From positions 186,001 through 250,000 of the forward strand of contig NZ_JANUCJ010000005.1 in assembly GCF_024807615.1 (NCBI RefSeq): a stretch of 64,000 nt of DNA, written 5' to 3'. Under the pieces are notes generated by a model. The model saw only the letters and a list, made by a program, of their open reading frames with translations, had not been told where the DNA came from and did no database searches. Position 1 is the first letter of the stretch. The number at the start of each line of letters is the position of its first letter. Positions 26,614 through 35,909 of the stretch are shown here, in pieces. The DNA comes from Tsukamurella ocularis (GTDB taxonomy: Bacteria; Actinomycetota; Actinomycetes; Mycobacteriales; Mycobacteriaceae). A program made the translations under genes and the position numbers.

Positions 26614-27270
26614 TCAGCGCAGCAACGCGATCCACATCGCGGCGTAGTGACAGAGCGCTGCGACGACGGTCGCGGCGTGGAAGAACTCGTGGTGCCCGAA
26701 GACGCCGGGCCAGGGGTTCGGCCAGCGGGTCGCGTAGAGGACCGCTCCCCCGCTGTAGAGCACGCCGCCGACGGCGAGCAGGATCGACGCGGTCCAGCCG
26801 GCGCCGCGCACGAGGTCGCCGGCGACGGCGACGACCACCCAGCCGAGCGCGATGTACAGCGGCACGCCCACCCAGCGCGGGGCGTGCGGCCACAGCAGCT
26901 TGAGCGCGACGCCCGCGAGGGCGCCGCCCCAGACCACAGCAAGCACCCACCGGGCGACGCCGGACGGCAGGGCGAGCACGGCGATCGGCGTGTAGCTGCC
27001 GGCGATGAAGACGAAGATCATGCAGTGGTCGGCGCGCTTCATCCAGATGCGTTGCGCGTCGGTCCACTTCCCGCGGTGGTACGCGGCGCTCACGCCGAAC
27101 ACCCCGAACACGGTGATCGCGTAGACGATCAGGGCGAACCCGGCGGAGGTGGATTCCCGGAATCCGGCGATCACCAGCGGGATCCCCAGGACGGCGGCAC
27201 CGAGCGCGCCGAACTGGTGGATCACTCCCCGCAGGCGCGGCCTGATCTCGGGCACACCGGCGATCGTCAT
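26614..27270 (-). CDS. Hemolysin III / PAQR-family membrane protein (TrhA-like)
   Basis: 218 residues with seven membrane helices. The family's metal-site marks are present: SAAYHRGKW with a His after helix two, MKRADHCMIFVFIAGSYTP, and GHHEFFHAATV near the end. Proteins of this family in other bacteria influence membrane fluidity and unsaturated fatty-acid homeostasis; the haemolysin name is historical. There is no ribosome site; instead the palindrome at 27272-27291 abuts the ATG, and a TATCGT -10 lies inside it, so the mRNA is probably leaderless and repressor controlled. Its insertion between asnB and adenosine kinase is not the mycobacterial arrangement. Confidence 0.9.
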   Translation of the reverse strand: MTIAGVPEIRPRLRGVIHQFGALGAAVLGIPLVIAGFRESTSAGFALIVYAITVFGVFGVSAAYHRGKWTDAQRIWMKRADHCMIFVFIAGSYTPIAVLALPSGVARWVLAVVWGGALAGVALKLLWPHAPRWVGVPLYIALGWVVVAVAGDLVRGAGWTASILLAVGGVLYSGGAVLYATRWPNPWPGVFGHHEFFHAATVVAALCHYAAMWIALLR

Positions 27271-27271
27271 G

Positions 27272-27303
27272 AACCTACGATACCGTAGGTTACTCGCGAG
27301 TAA
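27272..27303. promoter_or_regulatory. Composite operator: two overlapping perfect palindromes
   Basis: AACCTACG-ATAC-CGTAGGTT (27272-27291) overlaps by two bases with the 14-bp perfect palindrome TTACTCGCGAGTAA (27290-27303). The pair sits in the 46-bp gap immediately before the hemolysin III-like start and covers its -10 (TATCGT on the minus strand, 27277-27282, six bases before the ATG). Binding at either site would block transcription. The style fits TetR-family operators of lipid genes; the regulator is not in the window. Confidence 0.7.
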
Positions 27304-27316
27304 TCGCGATTGTGAC

Positions 27317-28384
<1,068 letters not shown>

Positions 28385-28395
28385 TCAGTCGTGCG

Positions 28396-28746
28396 TCAGT
28401 TGAACGAGTCGCCGCAGGCGCACGAGCCGGTGGCGTTCGGGTTATCGATGGTGAAACCCTGCTTCTCGATCGAGTCGACGAAGTCGATCTTCGCGCCGAT
28501 CAGGAACGGCACGCTCATCCGGTCGACCGACAGCTTCACGCCGCCGAACTCGGACAGCACGTCGCCGTCGAGCGACCGGTCGTCGAAGTACAGCTGGTAC
28601 CGCAGGCCCGCGCATCCGCCCGGCTGCACCTCGATGCGCAGCGCCAGGTCGTCACGACCCTCCTGGTCCAGCAGCGCCTTCGCCTTCGAGGCAGCGGCCT
28701 CGGTCAGCACCACACCGGTGGTTTCGCTCTCAGCAGCAGTAGTCAT
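28396..28746 (-). CDS. A-type iron-sulfur carrier (HesB/IscA/ErpA-like, Rv2204c)
   Basis: 116 residues. The three metal-ligand cysteines of A-type carriers are present: the first in GGCAGLRYQLYF and the C-x-C pair in CACGDSFN at the very end. It delivers [Fe-S] clusters to client enzymes; LipA in this window would be one natural client. A good ribosome site (GAGGAGAAC) precedes the ATG. It diverges from the DUF3043 gene, as in mycobacteria, and lies 89 bp upstream of adoK on the same strand. Confidence 0.93.
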   Translation of the reverse strand: MTTAAESETTGVVLTEAAASKAKALLDQEGRDDLALRIEVQPGGCAGLRYQLYFDDRSLDGDVLSEFGGVKLSVDRMSVPFLIGAKIDFVDSIEKQGFTIDNPNATGSCACGDSFN

Positions 28747-28854
28747 AGGTTCTCCTCACAGACGCACGTCGGTGTCTGGTTCAACGGTACTCCCCCGCCC
28801 TGCATTCCCGGGAGTCACCATCACCCGCGTCGTGGCGCACCCGGCGGGATCGAA

Positions 28855-28860
28855 TAGGCT
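28855..28860 (+). promoter_or_regulatory. -10-like hexamer for the DUF3043 gene (leaderless)
   Basis: TAGGCT seven bases before GTG 28868; it defines this start within a much longer open frame. Confidence 0.55.
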
Positions 28861-28867
28861 GGACGGC

Positions 28868-29554
28868 GTGAAACTCCCCTGGCAGAAGGCCGACGATTCG
28901 ACCTCCGAGGCGGCGGAGTCCGCGGCAGCCGACACCGTCGACGAGACCGCCGCGGATCCGCTCGCCAAGCCCGCGCCGACGGCGGGCAAGGGCCGCCCCA
29001 CGCCCAGCCGTCGCGAAGCGCAGGGCCGCAAGCGCGGCCCCGTCGCCCCCGCGCCGATGACACGGGCCGAGGCCCGCGCGCGAAAGAAGGAGCTGCGCAA
29101 CTCCATGAGCAAGGAGGAGCGCAAGGCGGCCGCCGCGGATCGTCGCACGCAGGCCAACGAGCGCCGCGAGCTCATGATGCAGGGCGACGAGCGGTACCTG
29201 CCGGTCCGCGACAAAGGCGCCGTCAAGGGCTACGTGCGCGACCTGGTCGACGCCAAGCGCCACATCTCCACCATGTTCATCCCGTTCGCGGTGGCCGTGA
29301 TGGTCTTCATGTTCGTCACGGTCAACCGGCCGGAGCTCGCGGGCATCCCGATGCTCATCCTGCTGGTGATGGTCGCGGTGATGGCGATCGAGGGCATCCT
29401 CACCGGCCGTCGCGTCAACAACCGCGTCCGCGAGCGCTGGCCGGACACCACCGAGACGGGTTTCCGCCTCGGCTGGTACGCCTTCATGCGCTCCACGCAA
29501 CTGCGGCGCATGCGCATCCCGCGGCCGCAGGTCAAGCCGGGCGACGCGGTCTAG
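28868..29554 (+). CDS. DUF3043 membrane protein (Rv2206-like)
   Basis: 228 residues. The N-terminal half is polar and highly charged (KGRPTPSRREAQGRKRGPVAP, then REARARKKELRNSMSKEERKAAAADRRTQ), probably cytoplasmic and possibly nucleic-acid or phospholipid binding. Two membrane helices follow, FIPFAVAVMVFMFVTV and IPMLILLVMVAVMAIEGIL, and a basic tail. The start is set by a -10-like hexamer seven bases upstream; translation from the far upstream ends of the open frame is not credible. Function unknown. It precedes cobU-cobT by 3 bp, so it leads that operon. Confidence 0.85.
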   Translation: MKLPWQKADDSTSEAAESAAADTVDETAADPLAKPAPTAGKGRPTPSRREAQGRKRGPVAPAPMTRAEARARKKELRNSMSKEERKAAAADRRTQANERRELMMQGDERYLPVRDKGAVKGYVRDLVDAKRHISTMFIPFAVAVMVFMFVTVNRPELAGIPMLILLVMVAVMAIEGILTGRRVNNRVRERWPDTTETGFRLGWYAFMRSTQLRRMRIPRPQVKPGDAV

Positions 29555-29557
29555 CCC

Positions 29558-31231
29558 GTGGCGCTCACCCTCGTTCTCGGCGGGGTCCGCTCGGGCAAGT
29601 CCGCGCGCGCCGAGCAGCTGATCGCCGGAGCCGGCGCCCTCGTCCGGTACGTCGCCACGGCGCCGCGGCCCGACGGTGACCCCGACCTCGCCGCGCGGGT
29701 GGCCGCGCACCGCGAGCGTCGCCCGTCGTCGTGGTCCACCGTCGAGACGCAGGACCTCCGCGCGGTCCTCTCCGAGGGTTCCGCGCCCACGCTGATCGAC
29801 GACTTGGGCGGCTGGCTCGCCGCGCGCCTCGACGCGGCCGGGTGGGAGACCCCCGAGAACGCGCAGCCCGATCTCGACGGCCTCGTGGCCGCCGCGGCGG
29901 CGTACACGGGTGAGCTGGTCATCGTCAGCCCCGAGGTGGGCCTGTCGCTCGTCCCCGAGACCCACGCGGGCCGCGTCTTCCAAGACCTGCTGGGCACGCT
30001 CAACGGCCGGCTCGCGGCGATCGCTGACCAAGCCGAGCTCGTCGTCGCCGGGATCCCCGTGCTGCTCGACGGTGCGCCCTCCCCCTCGACTGCCTCCACG
30101 CCCGCCGCGAGCCTGATCAAGCCCGTGCCGGACGTGCCGCCGGCGCCGCCGATCGTGCTCCCACCGTTCGAACCGGGCGCCGACCCGCTGGCCTTCCCGC
30201 AGCTCTCCCCGCCGGATCCGTTCGTCGGCCGCGAGGCCCGTGATCGCCAGCTGGAACTGACCAAGCCAGCGGGCTCGCTGGGCCGCCTGGAACAGCTCGG
30301 CGAGTGGATCGCCGCGTGCCAGGGCGTGTGCCCACCGAAGCAGTTCGAGCGCGCGCGCATCGTGGTCTTCGCCGGGGACCACGGCGTGGCCGCGGGCGGC
30401 GTCTCGGCCTACCCGCCGGAGGTCACCGCGCAGATGGTGGCGAATTTCGCCGCCGACGGCGCCGCAATCAACGTGCTGGCCGCGCAGGCCGGCGCGACGG
30501 TCCGCATCGAGGACATCGCCGTCGCCGGCGACACCCGCGAGGACCTGAGCCGCAACAAGATCCGCCGCTCGTCGGGCGACATCGCCGTGACCGACGCGCT
30601 CACCGACGAGGAGACTATCGCGGCGATCGCGGCGGGCCGCCGGATCGCCGACGAGGAGATCGACTCCGGCGCCGACCTGCTCATCGCCGGCGACATGGGC
30701 ATCGGCAACACCACGCCCGCCGCGGTGCTGGTCGGCGCGCTCACCGATACCGAGCCCGTCCTCGTCGTGGGCCGCGGCACCGGCATCGACGACAACGCCT
30801 GGATGCGCAAGGCCGCCGCGGTCCGCGACGGCATGTACCGCGCACGCCCACACGTCGGCAACCCGAAGGCGCTGCTGCGCACCGTCGCCGGGGCGGACCT
30901 GGCCGCCATGGCCGGCTTCCTGGCGCAGGCCGCGGTGCGGCGCACGCCGGTGATCCTCGACGGTGTCGTGGTCACGGCTGCGGCCTTGGTCGCGAATGAC
31001 CTCGCCCCCGGCGCGGTGAGCTGGTGGGTCGCCGGGCACAAGAGCCCCGAGCCAGCGCACGCCCTCGCGCTGCACCGCCTGGACATTGAGCCCCTGCTCG
31101 ACCTCGGCCTGCGGCTCGGCGAGGGCAGCGGCGCGGCGCTCGCGCTCCCCCTGGTGCGCTCGGCCGTGGCCGTCCTCGGCGAGATGGCGACCTTCGACGC
31201 GGCCGGCGTGTCCGGGAAGGCCGCCGACTGA
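29558..31231 (+). CDS. cobT: CobU-CobT fusion (cobinamide kinase/guanylyltransferase plus DMB phosphoribosyltransferase)
   Basis: 557 residues. Residues 1 to about 170 are CobU: P-loop [17 protein letters not shown] and the guanylylated-histidine region [10 protein letters not shown] (His51). A Pro/Ala-rich linker spans about 170-205. Residues about 210-557 are Cob[46 protein letters not shown] and the C-terminal helix containing the catalytic glutamate region. It would phosphorylate and guanylylate adenosylcobinamide and also activate the lower ligand base, the two inputs of CobS, whose gene follows at once. In M. tuberculosis the two activities are on separate genes. Confidence 0.93.
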   Translation: MALTLVLGGVRSGKSARAEQLIAGAGALVRYVATAPRPDGDPDLAARVAAHRERRPSSWSTVETQDLRAVLSEGSAPTLIDDLGGWLAARLDAAGWETPENAQPDLDGLVAAAAAYTGELVIVSPEVGLSLVPETHAGRVFQDLLGTLNGRLAAIADQAELVVAGIPVLLDGAPSPSTASTPAASLIKPVPDVPPAPPIVLPPFEPGADPLAFPQLSPPDPFVGREARDRQLELTKPAGSLGRLEQLGEWIAACQGVCPPKQFERARIVVFAGDHGVAAGGVSAYPPEVTAQMVANFAADGAAINVLAAQAGATVRIEDIAVAGDTREDLSRNKIRRSSGDIAVTDALTDEETIAAIAAGRRIADEEIDSGADLLIAGDMGIGNTTPAAVLVGALTDTEPVLVVGRGTGIDDNAWMRKAAAVRDGMYRARPHVGNPKALLRTVAGADLAAMAGFLAQAAVRRTPVILDGVVVTAAALVANDLAPGAVSWWVAGHKSPEPAHALALHRLDIEPLLDLGLRLGEGSGAALALPLVRSAVAVLGEMATFDAAGVSGKAAD

Positions 31232-31232
31232 C

Positions 31233-31988
31233 GTGCGGCACCTCGCCGCCACCGTCGCCTGGATGACGGTGCTGCCCGTGCCCGGCGCGTTGCAGCCGAG
31301 CCCCGTCACCCGGGCCGACGGCGCCCGCATCATCGCCCGCGTGCCCCTCGCCGGCGCGATCGTGGGCGCCGCCGTCGCCGCGGTCGCCTGGGCCTGCCAC
31401 GCCGCGGGCCTGCCGACGGTGCTCGTCGGCGCCCTGGCCGTCGGCGCCGGGGCGCTCCTGACGCGCGGAATGCACCTCGATGGCTTCGCGGACTGCGTCG
31501 ACGGCCTGGGCAGCTACGGCTCGCCGGAGCGGGCGCGAGAGATCATGCGGCAGGGCACCGTCGGCCCGTTCGGCGCCGCCGCGCTGGCGCTGCTCCTGAT
31601 CGCCGGCTCTGCCGCCGTCGGTGGGCTCGCGGACCGCGGGGCGTGGCTCGCGATCGGCGTGGCCGTGGGCGCCTCCCGGGTGGCCGCGGTCCTCGGCTGC
31701 CGGCGCGGCTGGGCACCGTCGAACCCCGACGGTTTCGGTGCGCTCACGGCCGGCACCCAAGGCCTTGCGACGCAGGGCCTCTGGGCCGTGGTCGCGCTGG
31801 CTGCGGCCGCCCCGGCGGTGCCCGGGCGCCCGTGGCAGGGGCCGCTCGCCATCGCGATGGCGCTGCTCGTCGCGGCCCTCGCGATGCGGCACTGCGTGCG
31901 CCGGTTCGCCGGAATGAGCGGCGACGTCCTGGGTTTCGGCATCGAGCTCGCCGCGGTGGTCGCACTGATCGGTCTCTGCATCGCCTGA
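31233..31988 (+). CDS. cobS: Adenosylcobinamide-GDP ribazoletransferase (cobalamin synthase)
   Basis: 251 residues, all membrane helices and short loops. RHLAATVAWMTVLPVPG and RGMHLDGFADCVDGLGSYGSPERAREIMRQGTVGPFG carry the CobS signature (DGFAD, the acidic metal site). It condenses adenosylcobinamide-GDP with alpha-ribazole to give adenosylcobalamin, the last step of assembly, at the membrane. The GTG lies one base after the cobU-cobT stop. Confidence 0.95.
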   Translation: MRHLAATVAWMTVLPVPGALQPSPVTRADGARIIARVPLAGAIVGAAVAAVAWACHAAGLPTVLVGALAVGAGALLTRGMHLDGFADCVDGLGSYGSPERAREIMRQGTVGPFGAAALALLLIAGSAAVGGLADRGAWLAIGVAVGASRVAAVLGCRRGWAPSNPDGFGALTAGTQGLATQGLWAVVALAAAAPAVPGRPWQGPLAIAMALLVAALAMRHCVRRFAGMSGDVLGFGIELAAVVALIGLCIA

Positions 31989-32036
31989 CAAGTGGTCCCC
32001 AAGCGCCCGGCAAGCTCAGCGGGCCAGGCTCCCGAC

Positions 32037-32471
32037 ATGACCTACGACGACGCGGGATGGCACTCCGACACGACCGCCGAACTCGGCCTGCCCGAGGAGG
32101 CGGCGAACACGCACATCGGCATGTTCTACGCATGGGCCCGCGCCCGGGGCCTCACGAGCGGCACCCACCTCGAACACGGCGTCGACGGTCCGGTGCCCGA
32201 TCCTGAGCTCCATCTCCTCGACGACCGCGCGCTCACCCCGGGCGCCTATCTGGAACGGCATCTTGCCGGCCAATTGGATCCCGGCTCCTTCACTGCGGAA
32301 GGTCGGAGGTTCGTCGAGGCGAAGTACAGCGACTACCTCGGTGCCTACGACCGCATCCCGGTGGTTGTCGACGCGGAGAACATGTACGCCGTCGAGGACA
32401 GCTGGCGGCTCTACAACGCGATCGAGCCTGTGCTCGACGAGCTGTACGCACTCTGGAGAGGCTCCCGTTAG
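32037..32471 (+). CDS. DUF7832-like protein, copy A
   Basis: 144 residues, soluble, acidic. MTYDDAGWHSDTTAELGLPEEAANTHIGMFYAWARARGL is the family mark: an N-terminal helix with D-D-A-x-W-H, the strand THIGMFYAW, then a C-terminal helical half ending ELYALWRGSR. I recall this pattern as DUF7832, a family found singly and near polymorphic-toxin loci, but the function is not established. Copy B (35336-35770) aligns without gaps over the full 144 residues at about 60 percent identity by hand count. The ATG at 32037 has no strong ribosome site. Confidence 0.75.
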   Translation: MTYDDAGWHSDTTAELGLPEEAANTHIGMFYAWARARGLTSGTHLEHGVDGPVPDPELHLLDDRALTPGAYLERHLAGQLDPGSFTAEGRRFVEAKYSDYLGAYDRIPVVVDAENMYAVEDSWRLYNAIEPVLDELYALWRGSR

Positions 32472-32482
32472 CCGATGGCGGC

Positions 32483-33088
32483 TCAGAACGCGTCGATCCG
32501 CGGATCTCCCCGCTGGGCGCCGCCCAGCCCGGACAGTCCAGCGTCCAGGAATCGCACCATCCACGTCGCGGTCTCCCGGGAGTCGTTCTCCCACTGGAAG
32601 GCATCGACAGCCTGCAGCACGGCGAACCCGTGCATGGTGCACCGGAGAGTCCGGATCGCGTGATCGAGTTCCTCTGCCGCCACCCCGTACCCGGAGACCA
32701 CCGCACGCAGTGATTGCATGACCCGGGTGGCCGCGCGCAGAAACGGGTCGTCGGGATCGGCACCCATCGCGATTCCGGTCGTCGACGCGTAGCGTCCCGG
32801 GTGCCGGCCGATGTACGACTGCGTCGCCTCCACGAGGGCCGCCATCGCCGCGGCACGTGAACGTCCTTGGATCGCGACGCCCACCTCGTCACCGAGTTCG
32901 GTCATCGCCAGTGTCGCGATCCGACGCCGCAGATCGCCGACGCTGTCGACATGTTTGTAGAGCGCCGGCGGCTTCACTCCCAGTCGCTCGGCGAGAAGCG
33001 CGAAGGTCACCGCGTCGATGCCGACCTCGTCGGCGAGGGCGGCACCAGCGGTGACCACGTGCGCGGAACTGAGTCCCGCCCTAGGCAA
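32483..33088 (-). CDS. TetR/AcrR-family transcriptional regulator
   Basis: 201 residues. The N-terminal helix-turn-helix is clear (SAHVVTAGAALADEVGIDAVTFALLAERLGVKPPALYKHVDSVGDL, recognition helix ending with YKHV). The C-terminal ligand domain includes a WHG-like IRTLRCTMHGFAVLQAVDAF. It overlaps the hydrolase gene by 8 bp and follows it on the same strand, so it is autoregulated with it. The palindromes at 33980-33994 and 34038-34053, between the hydrolase and the divergent oxygenase, are the natural operators. Confidence 0.9.
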   Translation of the reverse strand: MPRAGLSSAHVVTAGAALADEVGIDAVTFALLAERLGVKPPALYKHVDSVGDLRRRIATLAMTELGDEVGVAIQGRSRAAAMAALVEATQSYIGRHPGRYASTTGIAMGADPDDPFLRAATRVMQSLRAVVSGYGVAAEELDHAIRTLRCTMHGFAVLQAVDAFQWENDSRETATWMVRFLDAGLSGLGGAQRGDPRIDAF

Positions 33089-33941
33089 GGCGAAGCCCGG
33101 TGAGGAATCGCAGGATGTGCGTGGCGACCTCGTCCGGGAATTCCGCGTGCGGATAGTGCCCTGCCCCGTCGATCGTCACGTAGCTGCCGATCGAGTCGGG
33201 CAGGGCGGCCACGATGCCCTTCGCCTCCGCAACCGGGTCGGCGAAGTCACTGTCCTGCGAGCCCATGATGATCAGCGTGGGTCGGGTCACGTGCGGAAGC
33301 GCCTCTGCTGCGTCCTTCGCGTTCGCCAGAACCATCTTCGTAGCCGCACGGCGCCGATCGGGCTTCTCCAGACCGGCGAGCACGCTGGCCTTCCACGAAT
33401 CCCAATCGCTCGGTTTCCGCGTGGGATACGCCATGTCGAGGTACTGCGACCACCGTCGTGGGCTTCCGGTGATGCCGAATCCGCCGAGCAGGAACGTGCC
33501 TCGGCGGTACGCACCGTCGCGCAGGAATGCGGCGAGGCTCAACGACGGCGGCCTCGTGAACGGGGCGATCTCGATGACGGCCGCGACGAGATCCGGGCGT
33601 TCGGCCGCGAGAATCGTGGCGGCACCGCCCGAGAACGACTGTCCCACCACGATCGCCGGACCACCTCCGAGATCCGTGATCACCTCCGCCAGATCCGATG
33701 CGGTGTCGGCGCGGGTGAACGAGGACCATCGGGCACTCGAGTCACCGTGGCCGCGCAGATCGACGGTGGCCACTCGGTATCCGGCATCGACCAGGCGCGG
33801 AGCGAGAAAGCGATAGGTCGCCCGGGTATCGGCGAGCCCCGGAGAGAGGACGATCAGAGGCCCTTCTCCGACCACGTCGTAAGCGATCCGGCCGTCACCG
33901 ACCGAGGCGAACACCGTCGCGCCACTGCCATCTGTCATCAA
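33081..33941 (-). CDS. Alpha/beta-hydrolase
   Basis: 286 residues. The fold's marks are the oxyanion region VLSPGLADTRATY, the nucleophile elbow GQSFSGG (Ser), the acid in GSQDSDFADP and the His in GAGHYPHAEFP. No signal peptide; cytoplasmic. Likely esterase or similar lipase-class enzyme, substrate unknown. The ribosome site GGAGG precedes the ATG. Co-located with a TetR regulator and divergent from an MpaB-family oxygenase, it may act on the product of that oxygenase. Confidence 0.88.
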   Translation of the reverse strand: MMTDGSGATVFASVGDGRIAYDVVGEGPLIVLSPGLADTRATYRFLAPRLVDAGYRVATVDLRGHGDSSARWSSFTRADTASDLAEVITDLGGGPAIVVGQSFSGGAATILAAERPDLVAAVIEIAPFTRPPSLSLAAFLRDGAYRRGTFLLGGFGITGSPRRWSQYLDMAYPTRKPSDWDSWKASVLAGLEKPDRRRAATKMVLANAKDAAEALPHVTRPTLIIMGSQDSDFADPVAEAKGIVAALPDSIGSYVTIDGAGHYPHAEFPDEVATHILRFLTGLRLA

Positions 33942-33979
33942 TGCCTCCAGAGAAATCAGCGAATGTTGATACCCTTTAG

Positions 33980-33994
33980 GTTATGTATCATAAC
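33980..33994. promoter_or_regulatory. Candidate TetR operator 1
   Basis: GTTATG-TAT-CATAAC, perfect 6-bp arms with a 3-base spacer, 38 bp upstream of the hydrolase start in an AT-richer patch. Confidence 0.65.
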
Positions 33995-34037
33995 TTGTGA
34001 GGTCAATACCGCACCAGAGGCGCCTGGGCACGCCCTA

Positions 34038-34053
34038 GACAACAGTCGTTGTC
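34038..34053. promoter_or_regulatory. Candidate TetR operator 2
   Basis: GACAAC-AGTC-GTTGTC, perfect 6-bp arms, 18 bp before the oxygenase GTG. The arms differ from operator 1, so one of the two may bind another protein. Confidence 0.55.
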
Positions 34054-34071
34054 AGGAGTAGACACAGGTAT

Positions 34072-35286
34072 GTGACCACACTCAACGGAGCACGATCGAT
34101 TCCGGCGCGACATCCCGCGCGCCCCCGGCGCGTGCCTCCCGGGATCCGGATGGTGAGCCGCGCTCTGCGCCTCCCCGAGCCGACGGACGCGGAGTTCCGG
34201 CGGTTCGGCGAGCTGCTCACCGCCGGCGATGCCGTGATGGACGAGCTGGTCGAGTGGATCTACCAGGACCGCGATACACGCAAGCCGATGTTCGACCGGG
34301 CGCTGAACGCGGGCATCGCTTCGGTTCCCGATGCACCGTCGGAACTGCGCACCTTCTTCGAGGACATGGAGACCGCCCCGGACTGGGTCGACTGGGACAA
34401 GATCCTCCTCGGCGGCCAGCTCATGCGCAGCGGCGGCGCGGACGGCTTCTCCATCGCGCGCGACGTCGCGCTGATGGGCGGCTACCTCTTCTCCGGCTTC
34501 AACCAGACCTTGCTGCGCACGGGCGCGCTGGAGAAGGGCTCGAACAAGCGCTTCGCCGAGACCTCGCAGTGGGCGCTCGACGTGATCGTCCCGGAAGGCC
34601 TGCGGCCCGGTGGCGCAGGCTACCGGTCCACGTTGCACGTGCGGTTCATCCACTCGATGGTGCGTCGGCACCTCATGGCCCTACCGGACTGGGACTACGA
34701 GGCCTACGGCCTACCGATCAATCAGACGGACATGGCGGCCACACTGGTCGGCGCGCTCATCGCGCCCGTCGCCACCGGGACCGGGATCGGCATGGTAGCC
34801 AGCCCCCGCGAGTACGACGCGGCCGCGCACCTGACGCGGTACGTCGGCCGACTGATGGGCGTGCACGACGACTTCCTTCCGCACGGCTTCCGCGACAGCC
34901 TCCGGATCCTGTTCCAGACCTCGCGGGCGCTCTCGACCCCGGACGAGACCAGCAAGGCACTCGCGCAGCCGATGGCCGACGACCCGATGCTCTGGAAGTA
35001 CGGGCAGCTCACCGGCCTGCGCCGCAGGATCGCCCGCTCACAGCACCTGTCGATCGCGACCGCCTACCTGGGGCGGAGCGCCATGAAGGAGCTCGGCGTC
35101 CCGCCGACCCTCCCCTGGTACCCGGCCCTCCGGATCCCGTACCACCTCATCGAATCGGTGTTCAACCAGCTCCCCGGCGGTCGCGAGCGCGCCGCCCGCC
35201 GCGGCGACGCGAGCCAAGCGAAGTTCATGCGCATGCTGAACGAGGAAGCCGCCATCGGCCACTCCGCCCAGCACGTCACCACCTGA
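34072..35286 (+). CDS. MpaB/Lcp-type (DUF2236) haem oxygenase family protein
   Basis: 404 residues. The family core is present: FFEDMETAPDWVDWDKI, GYLFSGFNQTLLRTGALEK, then the haem-pocket helix HVRFIHSMVRRHL and WDYEAYGLPINQTDMAATL. This is the fold of rubber oxygenase Lcp (latex clearing protein) and mycophenolic-acid MpaB' proteins, which use a b-type haem held by histidine. No signal peptide is seen, so secretion as in Lcp is unlikely. Substrate unknown. Regulated by the divergent TetR gene. AGGAG is 13 bases before the GTG; the out-of-frame ATG two bases earlier is not used. Confidence 0.85.
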   Translation: MTTLNGARSIPARHPARPRRVPPGIRMVSRALRLPEPTDAEFRRFGELLTAGDAVMDELVEWIYQDRDTRKPMFDRALNAGIASVPDAPSELRTFFEDMETAPDWVDWDKILLGGQLMRSGGADGFSIARDVALMGGYLFSGFNQTLLRTGALEKGSNKRFAETSQWALDVIVPEGLRPGGAGYRSTLHVRFIHSMVRRHLMALPDWDYEAYGLPINQTDMAATLVGALIAPVATGTGIGMVASPREYDAAAHLTRYVGRLMGVHDDFLPHGFRDSLRILFQTSRALSTPDETSKALAQPMADDPMLWKYGQLTGLRRRIARSQHLSIATAYLGRSAMKELGVPPTLPWYPALRIPYHLIESVFNQLPGGRERAARRGDASQAKFMRMLNEEAAIGHSAQHVTT

Positions 35287-35335
35287 TCAACCGGGCGGCA
35301 AGCCACCGCCAACCGTCGCGCGGGAACCTCACGTC

Positions 35336-35770
35336 ATGACCTACGACGATGCCGAATGGCACCAGGAGACCGTCGACGAGCTCGGCCTTCCCGAGGACAA
35401 CGCCGCAACGCACATCGGGATCTTCTACGCCTGGATGCGGGCGCACGGTCTCGCGAGCGGCACCACGCTGTGGCACGGAGTACCCGAGCCGGTCCCTGAT
35501 CCGCACCTCGACCTGCTCGACGACCGCAAGCTGACACCCGGCGCCTACCTGGTACAACACATGGTCGGCCAATTCGACTCCGGTGCGTTCACTGACGAGG
35601 GGAACGCCTTCACCAACGCTTCGTACTCCGCCTACCTGGACGCGTACGCGAAGGTGCCGGAGATCTCCGAGCACCCCTCCACGTACGCCGTCGCCGACAC
35701 CTGGCAGCTGTACGACGCCGTAGCGCCGACCATCGACGCGCTCTACGCACGCTGGAGGTCACGTCAGTAG
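35336..35770 (+). CDS. DUF7832-like protein, copy B
   Basis: 144 residues, paralogue of the gene at 32037, with the same MTYDD start and the same length. Conserved blocks are ELGLPE, THIG, PVPDP, LDDR-x-LTPGAYL and the closing helix LYARW. Differences concentrate in the region around residues 100-118, which may be a partner-binding surface. It lies 49 bp after the MpaB-like gene. Copies A and B bracket the TetR-hydrolase-oxygenase genes, suggesting a duplication or two insertion events. Confidence 0.75.
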   Translation: MTYDDAEWHQETVDELGLPEDNAATHIGIFYAWMRAHGLASGTTLWHGVPEPVPDPHLDLLDDRKLTPGAYLVQHMVGQFDSGAFTDEGNAFTNASYSAYLDAYAKVPEISEHPSTYAVADTWQLYDAVAPTIDALYARWRSRQ

Positions 35771-35897
35771 CGCCTGGATCGAATAGTCCTGGGCTCTGGC
35801 ACCTTCCACACTGTTCTGCGACGAATCAGGCCTAAACCATCGCACAACGCTTCGAAAGATGTTGCAGCCGTGGCCAGCCGACCATAGAACTCCTCGG

Positions 35898-35903
35898 TAT
35901 GGT
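35898..35903 (+). promoter_or_regulatory. -10-like hexamer for the SMI1-like gene (leaderless)
   Basis: TATGGT six bases before ATG 35910, in a 139-bp gap of visibly lower GC than its surroundings; nothing else was recognised there. Confidence 0.5.
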
Positions 35904-35909
35904 GCCACC

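Noticed and set aside
28868-29554. A very long frame (from 27149) as an 801-residue protein ending in DUF3043
   Set aside because: The upstream part is antisense to adoK and HesB; the -10 hexamer and homology place the start at 28868.
32037-32471. Toxin-antitoxin system formed by the DUF7832-like and SUKH genes
   Set aside because: No adjacent overlapping toxin-like partner; the genes are separated and have independent starts.
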